A stretch of DNA of 64,000 nucleotides from Prevotella sp902465605 (lineage in GTDB: Bacteria > Bacteroidota > Bacteroidia > Bacteroidales > Bacteroidaceae). The notes below the pieces were generated by a model. That model searched no databases and was not told where the DNA came from. It saw nothing but the letters and a program-made list of their open reading frames with translations. The stretch is taken from positions 124,001 to 188,000 of the forward strand of contig CABQNT010000004.1 of assembly GCA_902465605.1 (NCBI GenBank). Direction: 5' to 3'. Of the stretch, positions 23,406 through 32,482 are shown piece by piece. The position numbers and the translations under genes are program-made. Position 1 is the stretch's first letter; each line of letters opens with the position of its first letter.

Positions 23406-26228
23406 ATGAAAATCAGACATCTTTTTAGTGCTTTGCTTCTGTTGTGTGCAGGTATGTTGCATGCCCAGATGCAGATGCCGCCCGTACCGGTAGACACTGC
23501 CGTGCGAATGGGTAAGCTTGACAATGGTCTTACTTACTTTATTCGCTACAACAACTGGCCCGAACACCGTGCAAACTTTTACATTGCACAGAAAGTGGGG
23601 TCCATTCAAGAGGAAGAAAGTCAGCGAGGATTGGCGCATTTCTTGGAGCACATGGCGTTCAATGGTAGCGACAACTTCAAAGGCAACGACCTGATAGAGT
23701 ACCTGCGTTCCATTGGTGTGGAGTTTGGTAGCGACCTCAATGCTTACACCTCCATCGACCAAACAGTTTACAACATTGACAATGTACCCACTACTCGACA
23801 GAGTTCGCTCGACTCTTGCTTGTTGATATTGCGCGATTGGTCTACGGGTTTGACACTCGATCCAAAGGAGATAGACAAGGAGCGCGGTGTGATACATGAG
23901 GAATGGCGACTACGTACCAGCGCACAGAGCCGCATGTTTGAGCGTAATCTGCCCAAACTGTATCCCGGAAGTAAGTACGGTGTGCGCTATCCTATCGGTC
24001 TGATGAGTGTCGTAGACAACTTCTCGCCCAAGGAATTGCGCGACTATTATGAGAAATGGTATCATCCTTCAAATCAGGGAATTATTGTGATTGGCGACGT
24101 GGACGTAAACCATACCGAGGCAATGATCAAGAAACTCTTTGGTGGTATCAAGAACCCAGTCAACCAAGCTCCTGTGTTGAACGAGCCAGTACCCGACACT
24201 TCCGAACCTATCGTCATTATTGACAAGGATAAGGAACAGCGCACCAGCAATGTACAAGTGATGTTCAAGCACGATACGTACCCCGACTCTCTGAAACAAT
24301 CGGTAGAATATATCCTCTACGACTATGTCAGAGGAGCGGCTCTCAATATGTTGAACAACCGTTATACCGAAGCAGCACAAAAGGCAGATTGCCCATACGT
24401 GGGTGCTGGAGCCAGTGATGGCAACTATATTTTTGCGAAGACGAAAGATGCGTTCAGTATCTTTGCGCAACCCAAAGACCCCTCTCAACTCGCCGCTTCG
24501 CTCACCGCAGCGGTGGTAGAAGCACGTCGTGCAGCCGAATTTGGATTCACCCCGACCGAATACGATCGATATAAAGCCAACCTGTTGAGTAACCTTGACA
24601 AGGCATACAGCAACAAAGACAAGCGCAAGAACACGCAGTTTTTCAACGAATGTCTGGGTTATTTCTTGACCAACGAGCCCATGCCGTCTATCGATTACAC
24701 CTATCAACTGATGAAGCAGATGGTTCCAGCCATTCCGGTCGAAGCGGTCAACGAATACATGAAACAGCTGATCCCCAAGAACGACAGCAACGTTGTGATT
24801 ATAAACTTTAACAATGAGAAAGAGGGTGCCGTCTATCCAACGCAGCAACAACTGCTCGCTGCCCTCCAAGCGGCCAAACAACAACAGGTAACGGCATACG
24901 TTGACAACGTGAAGAACGAACCGTTGATTACGAAAAAGCCGACCCCTGGAACCATCAAGAGTGAGAAGAAGAACGATAAATTGGGCTACACAGAGTTGAA
25001 ACTGTCTAACGGTGCCACGGTTGTACTCAAGCATACCGACTTGAAGAAGGATGAGGTACTGTTGTCGGCAGAGGGCTTTGGAGGCTCTTCGTTATACGGT
25101 GAGAAGGATTATCTCAACGCCAAGATGTTTGATGAAGTGATTGCAAACAGCGGATTGGGACAGTTCTCGTTGACCGAACTGCAAAAAGCATTGGCCGGTA
25201 AGATTGCCAATGTCAACCTATCATTGGGCTTTAAGAATAGCTCGGCATCGGGGTCATCCACGCCCAAGGATGTAGAAACGATGCTGCAAATGTTGTATCT
25301 CTACTTCACCGGCATCAACAAAGACCAGAAATCGTACGACAACCTCATCAGTCAGTATAAGGTAAGTCTGAAAAACCGCTCGCTCTCGCCAGAGGTGGCC
25401 CTTTCTGATTCGCTCACGGCGACGATGTATGGGCACAATCCACGGTTGGCTCCCGTCAAAGCAGATGACCTTCCAAACGTATCTTACGACCGCATCTTGG
25501 CCATGGCTAAGGAACGTACGGCCAATGCGGCAGCATGGACATTCACCCTCATAGGCAACTATGACGAGGCTGCCATTCGACCATTGATTTGTCAATACAT
25601 TGCCAGTCTGCCCTCACAGAATAAGATTGTGAAAGGTCATCGCGTCACCTTCTTGCAGAAAGGCAAGATAGACAACACCTTCAAGCGCAAGATGGAAACC
25701 CCTAAGTCAACGGCTTATAAGATATGGTACAACGAAGACATGCCTTACACCTTGGAGAATGATGTCAAAGCATCTATCGCCGGACAGGTGTTGTCGATGG
25801 TTTATTTGCAGAAGATTCGTGAGGATGCCGGTGCAGCCTACTCGTGTGGGGCGCAAGGTGCAGCAACCATCGACGATGATTATCACGTGATTCAATTATT
25901 GGGCGTTTGCCCCATGAAGCCAGAGAAGAAGGATTTAGCCCTGAACATCATGGAGAGTGCCGTGCAAGAGCTTACCAAGACGGTGGATGCCACGATGGTT
26001 GACAAGATTAAAGCCGTGATGCTAAAGCAGGCGGATGATGTGGCTAAGAGCAATCGTTATTGGAATGGTGTGGTAGATTTGTATCGCAAGCACGGTATTG
26101 ACTCGCACACTGATTATAAAAAGGTGATTAACGCACAGACACCACAGACCATCGCCGCCTTTATGAAAGAATTCTTGAAGGCCGGAAACTACATCTCGGT
26201 AACTATGTTGCCAGAAGAAAACAAGTAA
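23406..26228 (+). CDS. Secreted M16 family zinc metallopeptidase (PqqL-like)
   Basis: 940-aa two-lobe peptidase of the pitrilysin/insulysin class. A signal peptide (LFSALLLLCAGMLHA, cut after A20) sends it to the periplasm. The inverted zinc motif is HFLEH (H78, E81, H82) in QRGLAHFLEHMAFNGSDNF, with the third ligand expected about 75 residues on, near EKWYHPSNQGIIVIGDVD. The second M16 domain begins around residue 520, and the inactive repeat lobe runs to the end (YSCGAQGAATIDDDYHV region). It is oriented like the fimbrillin-like gene but separated by hairpins and its own promoter-like box. The length matches Bacteroidales M16 proteases. Substrate peptides are unknown. Confidence 0.93.
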   Translation: MKIRHLFSALLLLCAGMLHAQMQMPPVPVDTAVRMGKLDNGLTYFIRYNNWPEHRANFYIAQKVGSIQEEESQRGLAHFLEHMAFNGSDNFKGNDLIEYLRSIGVEFGSDLNAYTSIDQTVYNIDNVPTTRQSSLDSCLLILRDWSTGLTLDPKEIDKERGVIHEEWRLRTSAQSRMFERNLPKLYPGSKYGVRYPIGLMSVVDNFSPKELRDYYEKWYHPSNQGIIVIGDVDVNHTEAMIKKLFGGIKNPVNQAPVLNEPVPDTSEPIVIIDKDKEQRTSNVQVMFKHDTYPDSLKQSVEYILYDYVRGAALNMLNNRYTEAAQKADCPYVGAGASDGNYIFAKTKDAFSIFAQPKDPSQLAASLTAAVVEARRAAEFGFTPTEYDRYKANLLSNLDKAYSNKDKRKNTQFFNECLGYFLTNEPMPSIDYTYQLMKQMVPAIPVEAVNEYMKQLIPKNDSNVVIINFNNEKEGAVYPTQQQLLAALQAAKQQQVTAYVDNVKNEPLITKKPTPGTIKSEKKNDKLGYTELKLSNGATVVLKHTDLKKDEVLLSAEGFGGSSLYGEKDYLNAKMFDEVIANSGLGQFSLTELQKALAGKIANVNLSLGFKNSSASGSSTPKDVETMLQMLYLYFTGINKDQKSYDNLISQYKVSLKNRSLSPEVALSDSLTATMYGHNPRLAPVKADDLPNVSYDRILAMAKERTANAAAWTFTLIGNYDEAAIRPLICQYIASLPSQNKIVKGHRVTFLQKGKIDNTFKRKMETPKSTAYKIWYNEDMPYTLENDVKASIAGQVLSMVYLQKIREDAGAAYSCGAQGAATIDDDYHVIQLLGVCPMKPEKKDLALNIMESAVQELTKTVDATMVDKIKAVMLKQADDVAKSNRYWNGVVDLYRKHGIDSHTDYKKVINAQTPQTIAAFMKEFLKAGNYISVTMLPEENK

Positions 26229-26252
26229 GAAATAAGGTGACAGCCCCACCCC

Positions 26253-26276
26253 CAACCCCTCCCCAAAAGGGAGGGG
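26253..26276. repeat. C-rich/G-rich short palindrome (CCCCTCCC/GGGAGGGG)
   Basis: CCCCTCCC (26256-26263) and GGGAGGGG (26269-26276) form a G-rich hairpin with a CAAAA loop. It is preceded by a C-run of the kind often seen in Bacteroidales intergenic repeats. It sits 28 bp after the M16 stop. Confidence 0.55.
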
Positions 26277-26305
26277 AGTGGTTAGCTTGTTTGTTCACAG
26301 ATATT

Positions 26306-26343
26306 GCCATTGAACTGTATCAATAGTTCAATGGCATTTTTAA
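26306..26343 (+). terminator. M16 protease terminator
   Basis: Perfect 11-bp stem GCCATTGAACT (26306-26316) with 26325-26335, 8-nt loop, then ATTTTTAAT. Confidence 0.88.
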
Positions 26344-26374
26344 TGGTGGCAGGTTACGGCACGTTACGAAACAT

Positions 26375-26531
26375 CGTAGGGGCGTGATTCATCACGTTAC
26401 GTATGAGTAGACACGTTGAATGATTGGTTTTACGACGTTTCGGTACGTGGTGAATCACGCCCCGTATCAGCAAATACGTTGAATGATTGGCCTCATGATG
26501 TGTCGGAACGTGATAAATCACGCCCCTACGA
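26375..26531. repeat. Three copies of the GTAGGGGCGTGATT palindromic repeat, two in a 63-bp tandem
   Basis: Copy 1 (26375-26401, plus) reads CGTAGGGGCGTGATTCATCA. Copies 2 (26441-26465) and 3 (26504-26531) are reverse complements. Copies 2 and 3 belong to a direct 63-bp tandem marked by CGTTGAATGATTGG at 26414 and 26477. Copies 1 and 3 could pair into one large hairpin. A fourth, single copy is at 37247-37266. Confidence 0.75.
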
Positions 26532-26589
26532 CACCGTAGCCGTATCATTATACTGAACCAAAACGTCCATGTTCAAAGTAGAATTTCAA

Positions 26590-26972
26590 TTGTCCTTTTT
26601 CTTGACAAACACCTCTTCACCTTTGGCGTATTTGCGAACAACATCCCTGCTTGTTGTAAATACGGGAAATATGAGGAGGTTTTGTAATATTATGTGTATC
26701 AATTCGTTGTGCGGAATTCTCGGCTTTTCAATCCTTTTTGACGCCTGTTTTTCGTGCAAAAGCATTGAGATTGGCTGGCAATAGCCATGCCTTAACGCCG
26801 CAAACCCATGTGAATGACAGCCCAAACGCATGCAAATAAGCCGTAAGTTTCGATGTTTTAAGCGTAAAATATCGATTTTCTTCGCTTTTCATCCCATTGA
26901 TGCATCCTGTAAGCATAGTTAATTTTTCTATTTCACCATTTTACACATGCCATTTTATAGGCACTTTTTTAG
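26590..26972 (+). repeat. Dispersed ~380-bp intergenic repeat, copy C, upstream of metK
   Basis: It opens with TTCTTGACAAACACC (26599 on). A strong stem follows (CGTATTT ... AACAA with TTGTT ... AAATACG, about 26628-26665), then the core AAAAGCATTGAGATTGG (about 26758), and a tail with GCATCCTGTAAGCATAG and CTATTTCACCATTTTACA (26898-26963). Gross order is the same as in copies A and D. The remaining 26973-27207 region up to the metK promoter shows nothing I can name. Confidence 0.7.
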
Positions 26973-27207
26973 GACCAAAAGTGTCAGTCAAACGAGCCAA
27001 AAACGTATGAAAACAATTTGGACATGTCCGCTTCTTGCCTTTGTTTCCTTTTGGGTAACGCTTCGCAGCGCTTCCATTTAGAGATGCGAAAACATGGTGC
27101 TTCCATACCAAAGGACAATAGCGTGTCGGCTTCGTTTGGCGAGCATGCGGAAACGTGCTAAAGGAGTTAAAATAAAGCAGATGCGTGACAGATTGTGTTT
27201 TTTTTGC

Positions 27208-27215
27208 TAACTTTG
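27208..27215 (+). promoter_or_regulatory. metK -7 box (TAACTTTG)
   Basis: TAACTTTG at 27208-27215, 30 nt before the ATG. The -33 match is poor. No recognisable SAM riboswitch is seen between it and the start. Confidence 0.6.
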
Positions 27216-27245
27216 CACGTTCAACAAACAACAAGAATTATAGAT

Positions 27246-28505
27246 ATGGCCTATTTATTTTCATCAGAATCAGTTTCAGAGGGACATCCAGATAAAGTTG
27301 CTGACCAAATTTCAGACGCTTTGCTCGATCAATTTTTAGCATACGAACAAGACGCGCATTGCGCCATCGAGACCTTTGTAACCACCGGACAAGTGGTCAT
27401 CATGGGGGAGGTTCGCTCGAAAGAATACGTTGACCTACAAACCATCGCGCGCAAAACCATCAAGAAGATAGGTTACACCAAGTCGGAATATCAGTTTGAC
27501 GGCGATTCGTGTGGCATCATGTCGGCCATTCACGAACAGAGTGAGGACATTGACCGTGGGGTGAATCGTGCGAATGAGGACGAACAGGGTGCCGGAGACC
27601 AAGGCATGATGTTTGGTTATGCCATCAACGAAACCGAAAACTACATGCCTGTTTCGCTCGATTTGGCTCACCTTATCATGCGTGTGCTGGCTGATATCCG
27701 CAAGGAAGGCAAGGAAATGACGTATCTTCGTCCCGACTCGAAGAGCCAGGTGACGATAGAATACAACGACGACCACACGCCTCGTCGCATCCATACCATT
27801 GTGGTGAGTACGCAGCACGACGAGTTTGACAGCGACGACGACCGCATGTTGGCCAAAATTAAGGCCGACGTCATCAACATTCTCATCCCCCGCGTCAAGG
27901 CAGCGTGTGATGACAAGACGCGTGCACTGTTTAATGATGACATCTTATATTATGTGAATCCTACGGGAAAGTTTGTCATTGGCGGACCTCATGGCGACAC
28001 TGGACTCACCGGAAGGAAGATTATTGTAGATACATACGGCGGTAAAGGTGCCCACGGTGGCGGCGCATTCTCAGGCAAAGACCCCAGCAAGGTGGACCGC
28101 TCGGCAGCATACGCTTCTCGATATATTGCTAAAAACCTGGTGGCGGCAGGCGTGTCAGACGAGGTGTTGGTGCAGATTAGTTATGCCATCGGTGAGGCTA
28201 AGCCCATCAACATCTATGTAGATACATACGGACGAGGCAAAGTTGAGATGACAGATGGCGAGATTGCCCAGAAGATAGGTGAGATGTACGATCTCCGGCC
28301 GAAAGCCATTGAGAAGAAATTCGGCCTTCGCAATCCTATTTATTTTGAGACAGCGGCTTACGGACACATGGGTAGGCAGTACGAAGTGAAGGAAAAAACG
28401 TTTGAAAGTCGTTATCATGAAACGAAAGTCATGCAGGTAGAGCTGTTTACTTGGGAGAAGCTGGACGACGTGGAGCGCATCAAACAAGCCTTTGGCATTA
28501 AATAG
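27246..28505 (+). CDS. metK: S-adenosylmethionine synthetase
   Basis: Makes SAM from methionine and ATP. The 419-aa protein starts MAYLFSSESVSEGHPDKVAD; H14 and the following PDK are the ATP-site signature. The family hallmarks GAGDQGMMFGYA (around 118-129) and GGGAFSGKDPSKVDRSAAY (about 275-293) are intact. The frame is open upstream to 27195, but the TAACTTTG promoter box at 27208 fixes the ATG at 27246. DUF4271 begins 3 bp after the stop, so metK is the first gene of a run extending through hemD, rnpA and yidD. Confidence 0.97.
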   Translation: MAYLFSSESVSEGHPDKVADQISDALLDQFLAYEQDAHCAIETFVTTGQVVIMGEVRSKEYVDLQTIARKTIKKIGYTKSEYQFDGDSCGIMSAIHEQSEDIDRGVNRANEDEQGAGDQGMMFGYAINETENYMPVSLDLAHLIMRVLADIRKEGKEMTYLRPDSKSQVTIEYNDDHTPRRIHTIVVSTQHDEFDSDDDRMLAKIKADVINILIPRVKAACDDKTRALFNDDILYYVNPTGKFVIGGPHGDTGLTGRKIIVDTYGGKGAHGGGAFSGKDPSKVDRSAAYASRYIAKNLVAAGVSDEVLVQISYAIGEAKPINIYVDTYGRGKVEMTDGEIAQKIGEMYDLRPKAIEKKFGLRNPIYFETAAYGHMGRQYEVKEKTFESRYHETKVMQVELFTWEKLDDVERIKQAFGIK

Positions 28506-28508
28506 TAA

Positions 28509-29531
28509 ATGTTGCAGACCGACTCTCTTTCACAGTCAATCGTTGCCGATACTGCGCATACTGGGTCCTCTATGGCGCGACAGCCCAAGCAGCTTACGCC
28601 GGCACAGGTGCTGAAGTGGTTGCCCAAAGGTGCCACTCCGGCACAACAAGACTCGGCCATTCAGGCCCATATCAAGCCCAGCAAAATCAGTTGGAGCCAG
28701 ATGCCGGACACCCTTCACTTGCCGGGGCATCCGGTAGGGAAGAGCTTTCGCGATGTCAGTCTGCCGCAATATTACAAGGAGTCGTTCTTTTCAAAAGATT
28801 CGATGTTCCATCCCGAACTCGATGGAGGGCGCGTGGGAGTGGTCGGCGACCCTGTTCCATACACGGTGTCGGGTGACGACTTGATTACAGGTGTGCTGCT
28901 GGGGTGCTTCATCCTGGCCATGCTCGCCTTTTCAAAGTCTAAGCGATTCTTGGAAAAGCAGGTCAAGACCTTCTTTTATCAGCCACGCGGACGGACGACA
29001 GAGGTCACTGAAACGGGCGAAGAAATACGGTTCCAGTTCTTCTTTGTCTTTCAGACGTGTCTGCTGTTGGCCCTCTTGTTCTTTTTCTATTCACGCACCT
29101 ACGTCACCGATATTTTTGTGCTGGAATACTACCAGATGATGGGTATTTATACCGCAGCCCTCGTTTTGTATTTCATGGCGAAGACCTTGGTCTATACATT
29201 CACCAACTGGGTGTTCTTTGATAGGAAAAAAAACGGACAATGGATGAAGGTGCGGTTGTTCTTGGTGTCGATGGAAGGCGTGGCATTGTTTCCTATTGTC
29301 ATGTTATTGTCATATTTCGATGTCTCGATGAAAAGTGCTGTTATTTATGCAATTATTGTCATCGTGCTGATTAAATTGCTTACGCTCTATAAGTCGTATG
29401 CCATCTTTTTCCGTCAAACGGGGTCTTTTGTGCAAATAATTTTGTACTTTTGTGCACTTGAAATCATTCCAATGCTCGCCTTGTGGGGCGTTTTTGGATT
29501 GGCAAACAATCATTTTAAAGTAAATTTTTAG
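28509..29531 (+). CDS. DUF4271 membrane protein
   Basis: 340-aa protein of a Bacteroidota family of unknown function that is characteristically found just before hemD. The first 120 residues are soluble and proline-rich. About seven hydrophobic segments follow (e.g. LITGVLLGCFILAMLAF, FVFQTCLLLALLFFF, ALFPIVMLLSYF, and a C-terminal IPMLALWGVFGLAN). The gene starts 3 bp after metK and ends 7 bp before hemD, so it is surely co-transcribed with both. Location in the inner membrane is clear; a role in haem metabolism is only suggested by its neighbour. Confidence 0.85.
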   Translation: MLQTDSLSQSIVADTAHTGSSMARQPKQLTPAQVLKWLPKGATPAQQDSAIQAHIKPSKISWSQMPDTLHLPGHPVGKSFRDVSLPQYYKESFFSKDSMFHPELDGGRVGVVGDPVPYTVSGDDLITGVLLGCFILAMLAFSKSKRFLEKQVKTFFYQPRGRTTEVTETGEEIRFQFFFVFQTCLLLALLFFFYSRTYVTDIFVLEYYQMMGIYTAALVLYFMAKTLVYTFTNWVFFDRKKNGQWMKVRLFLVSMEGVALFPIVMLLSYFDVSMKSAVIYAIIVIVLIKLLTLYKSYAIFFRQTGSFVQIILYFCALEIIPMLALWGVFGLANNHFKVNF

Positions 29532-29538
29532 GACACTG

Positions 29539-30288
29539 ATGGTCAAAAAAATCTTGGTATCACAGCCCCAACCAACAAGTGAGAAGTCGCCGTATTATGA
29601 TATTGAGAAAGAATATGGTGTGAAGTGTGTGTTCCGACCCTTCTTCAAAGTGGAGGGACTCTCTGCAAAAGAATTTCGTAAGCAACGCATTAACATTCTC
29701 GATTATTCAGCTATTGTGTTCACTTCTCGCCATGCGATAGACCATTTTTTCACGCTGGCCAAGGAGATGCGCATCACCATACCGGAAGACATGAAGTACT
29801 TCTGTGTACTTGAAACCATTGCGCTGTACATCCAGAAATATGTACAGTATCGCAAGCGCAAGGTGTTTTTTGGAACGAGTGGCAAGATTGCCGACCTGGT
29901 TCCGTTGATGGTCAAGCATAAAACCGAGAAGTATCTCGTTCCGATGAGTAGTGTTCACAACGATGATCTCAAGAACCTGTTGGACGCAAAGAAACTCAAA
30001 CATACCGAATGTGTGATGTATCGAACGGTGAGCAATGACATGACAGAAGAAGAAGTGAAGACGTTTGATTACGACATGATTATCTTCTTCAGTCCTACGG
30101 GCGTGAAGACATTGCAACAAAACCTGCCTCATTTTGAACAAGGTGACATTAAGATTGGTGCCTTTGGCCCTGCCACATGCAAGGCAGTTACGGCAGAAGG
30201 ATTCCGATTGGACTTGCAAGCACCCGATGCAGACAATCCTTCGATGACGGGAGCCTTGAAGGCTTATCTGAAAAAACATAAAAAATAA
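29539..30288 (+). CDS. hemD: Uroporphyrinogen-III synthase
   Basis: Cyclises hydroxymethylbilane to uroporphyrinogen III in tetrapyrrole synthesis. The 249-aa product shows the two-domain HemD pattern: first domain with DYSAIVFTSRHAIDHFF (about 51-67), second with DYDMIIFFSPTGVKTLQQNL (about 177-196) and the closing IGAFGPATCKAVTAEGF segment. HemD is poorly conserved, so the call leans on these two stretches and on the DUF4271 neighbour. No other hem gene is in the window. Confidence 0.85.
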   Translation: MVKKILVSQPQPTSEKSPYYDIEKEYGVKCVFRPFFKVEGLSAKEFRKQRINILDYSAIVFTSRHAIDHFFTLAKEMRITIPEDMKYFCVLETIALYIQKYVQYRKRKVFFGTSGKIADLVPLMVKHKTEKYLVPMSSVHNDDLKNLLDAKKLKHTECVMYRTVSNDMTEEEVKTFDYDMIIFFSPTGVKTLQQNLPHFEQGDIKIGAFGPATCKAVTAEGFRLDLQAPDADNPSMTGALKAYLKKHKK

Positions 30289-30296
30289 AAAGTAAA

Positions 30297-30710
30297 TTGC
30301 CGACCGTTAGGCCTTTTAAACTCAGTAAGAGGGAGCGGATATGCGGTAGAACACTGCTGGAAAAGCTCTTCACCGGAGGCAAAAGTAAATCCTTTTCGGT
30401 GTTTCCTTTAAGGGTTGTTTATTTGCTGACCGATCAACCTGATGGCGATTTACAACATGAAGCGCCCGTCAAGATGATGGTGAGTGTGTCGAAAAGGCAC
30501 TTCAAGCGAGCCGTTAAACGCAACCGCGTGAAGCGTCAAGTACGTGAGGCGTACCGGCTGAACAAAGAGATTGTGGTGTCATCTATGGCAGATTCCCCCA
30601 ATCGTCAGCTGTTATTGGGCTTTATCTGGATGTCTGACGAACTTCATGATACGGACACCGTGGAGCGAAGTATGCAGGTCTTATTAAAACGAATAGCTGA
30701 TAAACTGTGA
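30297..30710 (+). CDS. rnpA: Ribonuclease P protein component
   Basis: Protein subunit of RNase P, which trims tRNA 5' ends. The product is 137 aa, starting from TTG at 30297 (PTVRPFKLSKRERICGRT). The RNR signature is KRAVKRNRVKRQVREAYRL, at residues about 73-91. It begins 8 bp after the hemD stop, and its last codon and stop overlap the yidD start (GTGA). The linkage rnpA-yidD is near universal; rpmH and yidC, its usual partners elsewhere, are absent here. Confidence 0.94.
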   Translation: MPTVRPFKLSKRERICGRTLLEKLFTGGKSKSFSVFPLRVVYLLTDQPDGDLQHEAPVKMMVSVSKRHFKRAVKRNRVKRQVREAYRLNKEIVVSSMADSPNRQLLLGFIWMSDELHDTDTVERSMQVLLKRIADKL

Positions 30711-30958
30711 ATATCCTAAGGTCTATAAGTCACGGTATGATGCGGATTCTCCAAGGAATCTTGCTGGCTCCCATCTTGTTCTATCAGAAATTCATCACGC
30801 CTTACACGCCCCCGTCTTGCCGATTCACACCGACATGCTCGGAATATGCACGGCAGGCCATCATCAAGCATGGCCCGTTCAAGGGGCTGGTGTTGGCTGT
30901 ATGGCGCATCTTACGATGTAATCCGTGGGGTGGTAGTGGATATGATCCGGTACCGTAA
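30707..30958 (+). CDS. yidD: Membrane protein insertion efficiency factor YidD
   Basis: 83-aa protein that assists YidC-dependent membrane insertion, peripheral on the inner membrane through an amphipathic N-terminus. The conserved block CRFTPTCSEYARQAIIKHG (43-61) with paired cysteines and the CNPWGGSGYDPVP ending are intact. The start is GTG at 30707, overlapping the rnpA stop by 4 bp, which suggests translational coupling. Confidence 0.95.
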   Translation: MNILRSISHGMMRILQGILLAPILFYQKFITPYTPPSCRFTPTCSEYARQAIIKHGPFKGLVLAVWRILRCNPWGGSGYDPVP

Positions 30959-31019
30959 GTTTCTCTTTGAGTAGAGGCCCCAGCTTCATTATACAAACGA
31001 AAAATATAAATTTGATTCG

Positions 31020-32333
31020 ATGACAAAGAACTTTGTTGAAGAACTGAAATGGCGTGGCATGTTAGCACAGATGATGCCAGGCACCGAAGAACTACTTGAA
31101 AAAGAACTCGTGTCGGCTTATTTGGGTACTGACCCAACGGCCGACTCCTTGCATATCGGCCACTTGTGTGGCATCATGATGCTCCGTCATCTGCAAAGAT
31201 GTGGCCACAAGCCCTATTTGTTGCTGGGTGGAGCGACGGGAATGATTGGAGATCCGTCTGGAAAAAGCTTGGAACGCAACCTTTTGGACGCTGATACCTT
31301 GTACCATAATCAAGAGGCTATCAAGCAACAGGTGGCCACATTCCTCGATTTTGATGGTGACACACCCAACAAAGCCGAGCTGGTGAACAACTATGACTGG
31401 ATGAAAGACTTCACTTTCCTTGACTTTGCACGCGAGGTAGGCAAGCACATTACCGTGAACTATATGATGGCCAAAGACAGTGTGAAGAAGCGTTTGAACG
31501 GTGAAGCCAGCGATGGTTTGTCGTTTACCGAGTTCACTTACCAGCTGTTGCAGGGCTACGATTTCCTTCATCTCTATCAGAAGCATGGCATCAAACTGCA
31601 ACTTGGCGGCAATGACCAATGGGGAAACATGACGACGGGCACTGAGTTGATTCGCCGAACACTGGGTGCTGAGGAGAATGCTTACTGCCTAACGTGCCCC
31701 TTAATCACGAAGGCTGACGGGAAAAAGTTCGGCAAGACGGAGAACGGTAACATCTGGTTGGACAGAAACCGCACAACACCTTATGCGTTCTATCAATTCT
31801 GGTTGAACGTTAGTGATGACGATGCGGAGAAATACATCAAGATATTTACCTCCTTGGAACGTGAAACCATCGAAGCACTGGTGGCCGAACATCAACAAGA
31901 TCCTGGCCGGCGTGTCCTTCAAAAGCGTTTGGCTGAGGAGGTAACGGTGATGGTTCATTCGCAGGAAGACTTAGACATGGCCATTGAAGCCAGCAACATT
32001 TTGTTTGGAAAAGCCACCAAAGAGAGCCTTCAAAAGCTCGATGAAGCTACCTTCCTCGATGTCTTTAACGGCGTTCCGCAATACGAAATCGGCAAGGAAC
32101 AATTGGGTTCGACGGCCGTAGACCTCTTTAATCAGGAGGGAATGGAGATGTTCCCAAGCAAAGGTGAGATGCGGAAACTGGTGAAAGGAGGCGGTGTTTC
32201 GCTCAACAAGGAGAAGCTTTCGTCCTTCGATCAGGTTATCACGGCAGACGATTTGATAGACGGTAAGTACCTGTTGGTGCAGCGTGGAAAGAAGAATTAC
32301 TTCCTCATTACCGTGAAAGAAGACAGAAACTGA
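31020..32333 (+). CDS. tyrS: Tyrosyl-tRNA synthetase
   Basis: Class I synthetase, 437 aa, of bacterial TyrRS type. HIGH motif HIGH (45-48) in GTDPTADSLHIGHLCG; the GGATGMIGDPSGKS loop; the tyrosine-binding QLGGNDQWGNMTTG segment; KMSKS-equivalent KFGKT in ADGKKFGKTENGN; and a C-terminal S4-like RNA-binding domain (about 365-437, KLVKGGGVSLNKEKL). It lies 61 bp after yidD and ends before a strong terminator. Confidence 0.96.
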   Translation: MTKNFVEELKWRGMLAQMMPGTEELLEKELVSAYLGTDPTADSLHIGHLCGIMMLRHLQRCGHKPYLLLGGATGMIGDPSGKSLERNLLDADTLYHNQEAIKQQVATFLDFDGDTPNKAELVNNYDWMKDFTFLDFAREVGKHITVNYMMAKDSVKKRLNGEASDGLSFTEFTYQLLQGYDFLHLYQKHGIKLQLGGNDQWGNMTTGTELIRRTLGAEENAYCLTCPLITKADGKKFGKTENGNIWLDRNRTTPYAFYQFWLNVSDDDAEKYIKIFTSLERETIEALVAEHQQDPGRRVLQKRLAEEVTVMVHSQEDLDMAIEASNILFGKATKESLQKLDEATFLDVFNGVPQYEIGKEQLGSTAVDLFNQEGMEMFPSKGEMRKLVKGGGVSLNKEKLSSFDQVITADDLIDGKYLLVQRGKKNYFLITVKEDRN

Positions 32334-32365
32334 TAGTTTTCAGTTCTGTTTCAAGAACCATAAAC

Positions 32366-32429
32366 AGCCTATGTGTCACCGGGAATCGTGCCTTTCAGAC
32401 ATCGTTTCAGTGACAGGTAGGCTTTTTTG
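32366..32429 (+). terminator. tyrS terminator
   Basis: AGCCT-N3-TGTCAC (32366-32379) pairs with GTGACA-N3-AGGCT (32410-32423), followed by a run of T. The stem has a symmetric internal loop. Confidence 0.8.
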
Positions 32430-32482
32430 TTGGTACGGGAATTGCCGCTTATGTTGAAACATGCTTAAGATGTTCGGTATAC

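Noticed and set aside
24069..25034. 321-codon open frame antisense to the M16 protease gene
   Set aside because: Entirely inside the protease gene and without promoter, start context or recognisable motifs.
27216..27245. SAM riboswitch ahead of metK
   Set aside because: Only about 25 nt of leader remains after the promoter box, too short for any known SAM-binding aptamer.
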